Shown: piece after piece, positions 63,774 through 64,000 of the stretch
How positions within the stretch are numbered: the stretch's first letter is position 1
How the letters are laid out: each line of letters begins with the position of its first letter
From: Notospermus geniculatus
Taxonomy: Eukaryota > Nemertea > Pilidiophora > Heteronemertea > Lineidae
NCBI GenBank assembly: GCA_002633025.1
Contig: NMRB01000010.1
Location: forward strand, 130,788-194,787
DNA: 64,000 bases
Reading direction: 5' to 3'
The notes under the pieces: model-generated
Database searches by the model: none
Told to the model about the DNA's origin: nothing
The model's input: only the letters and a program-made list of their open reading frames with translations
Translations under genes and position numbers: made by a program

Positions 63774-63998
63774 CATATTTAAGCATGTATACTTTTTCAT
63801 AAAATCTCCCATGTATGGTTGTTACAATGTTTTGAATAGTACTGTATACACAAAGAATGTTCTTGTACATCTTGGTCAAGCCCATGGTGAACAAGCTAGG
63901 CCAACTTGATTGCTCCTTATACTCATCTACCCGGGGCACTGAACTGAACTTTATTGTGCTGGCATGGTTAGGGACAAGGAGCTATTTTCATTTAGAGA
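63774..63998 (+). repeat. Near-identical direct repeat, copy 2
   Basis: This is the second copy of 62542-62776, shorter by 10 bases. The match ends two bases before the window end, where TT replaces AA, so it is unclear whether similarity resumes outside. Confidence 0.93.
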
Positions 63999-64000
63999 TT

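Overview
The window is AT-rich (by eye about 60% A+T) eukaryotic DNA with no long open frames. The longest ATG- or TTG-started frames are about 110-145 codons, and the longest of all is produced by a tandem repeat. There are no operons, no rRNA, no tRNA that I can support and no CRISPR array. Recurrent palindromic words (ACATGTA, TAGGCCTA), many small inverted-repeat transposons and marked allelic variation suggest a heterozygous marine invertebrate such as an echinoderm, hemichordate, lophotrochozoan or amphioxus. This placement is an inference, and I cannot name a species. I recognise no protein-coding exon with confidence. The window is best described as intergenic DNA or the interior of a very large intron.

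Three direct duplications (1-398/400-1287, 6879-7473/7475-8063, 52542-52947/52949-53358) each meet at a single N. These are the only three Ns I found. The paired copies differ by a few substitutions and short indels, which is what two unmerged alleles at a scaffold join would look like. A fourth near-identical pair (62542-62776/63774-63998) has no N between its copies and is cut by the window end.

Between the duplications lie at least eight inverted-repeat units of MITE or foldback type: 5698-5811, 9459-9580, 14874-15010, 19783-19914, 23352-23465, 33240-33356, 36269-36691 and 56005-56399. There is also a weaker hairpin at 28251-28314. The units at 23352 and 33240 are two copies of one near-perfect palindrome. 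The unit at 36269-36691 has about 110-bp inverted arms and is flanked by an 8-bp direct repeat. A minisatellite of six 52-bp units (12819-13133) is open in all three forward frames and generates the longest forward-strand ORFs.

Possible regulatory sites are few. A perfect 14-bp palindromic RFX X-box lies at 14493-14506 with a near match 94 bp upstream, and another near match lies at 56935. A CpG cluster at 8175-8534 could be a promoter or first exon. TATA, initiator-like, ORF and AATAAA signals are correctly spaced at 60796-61205 but are weak as evidence for a gene. Nothing here amounts to a multi-gene system. The most useful results are the assembly-seam pattern, the palindromic element families and the X-box region.
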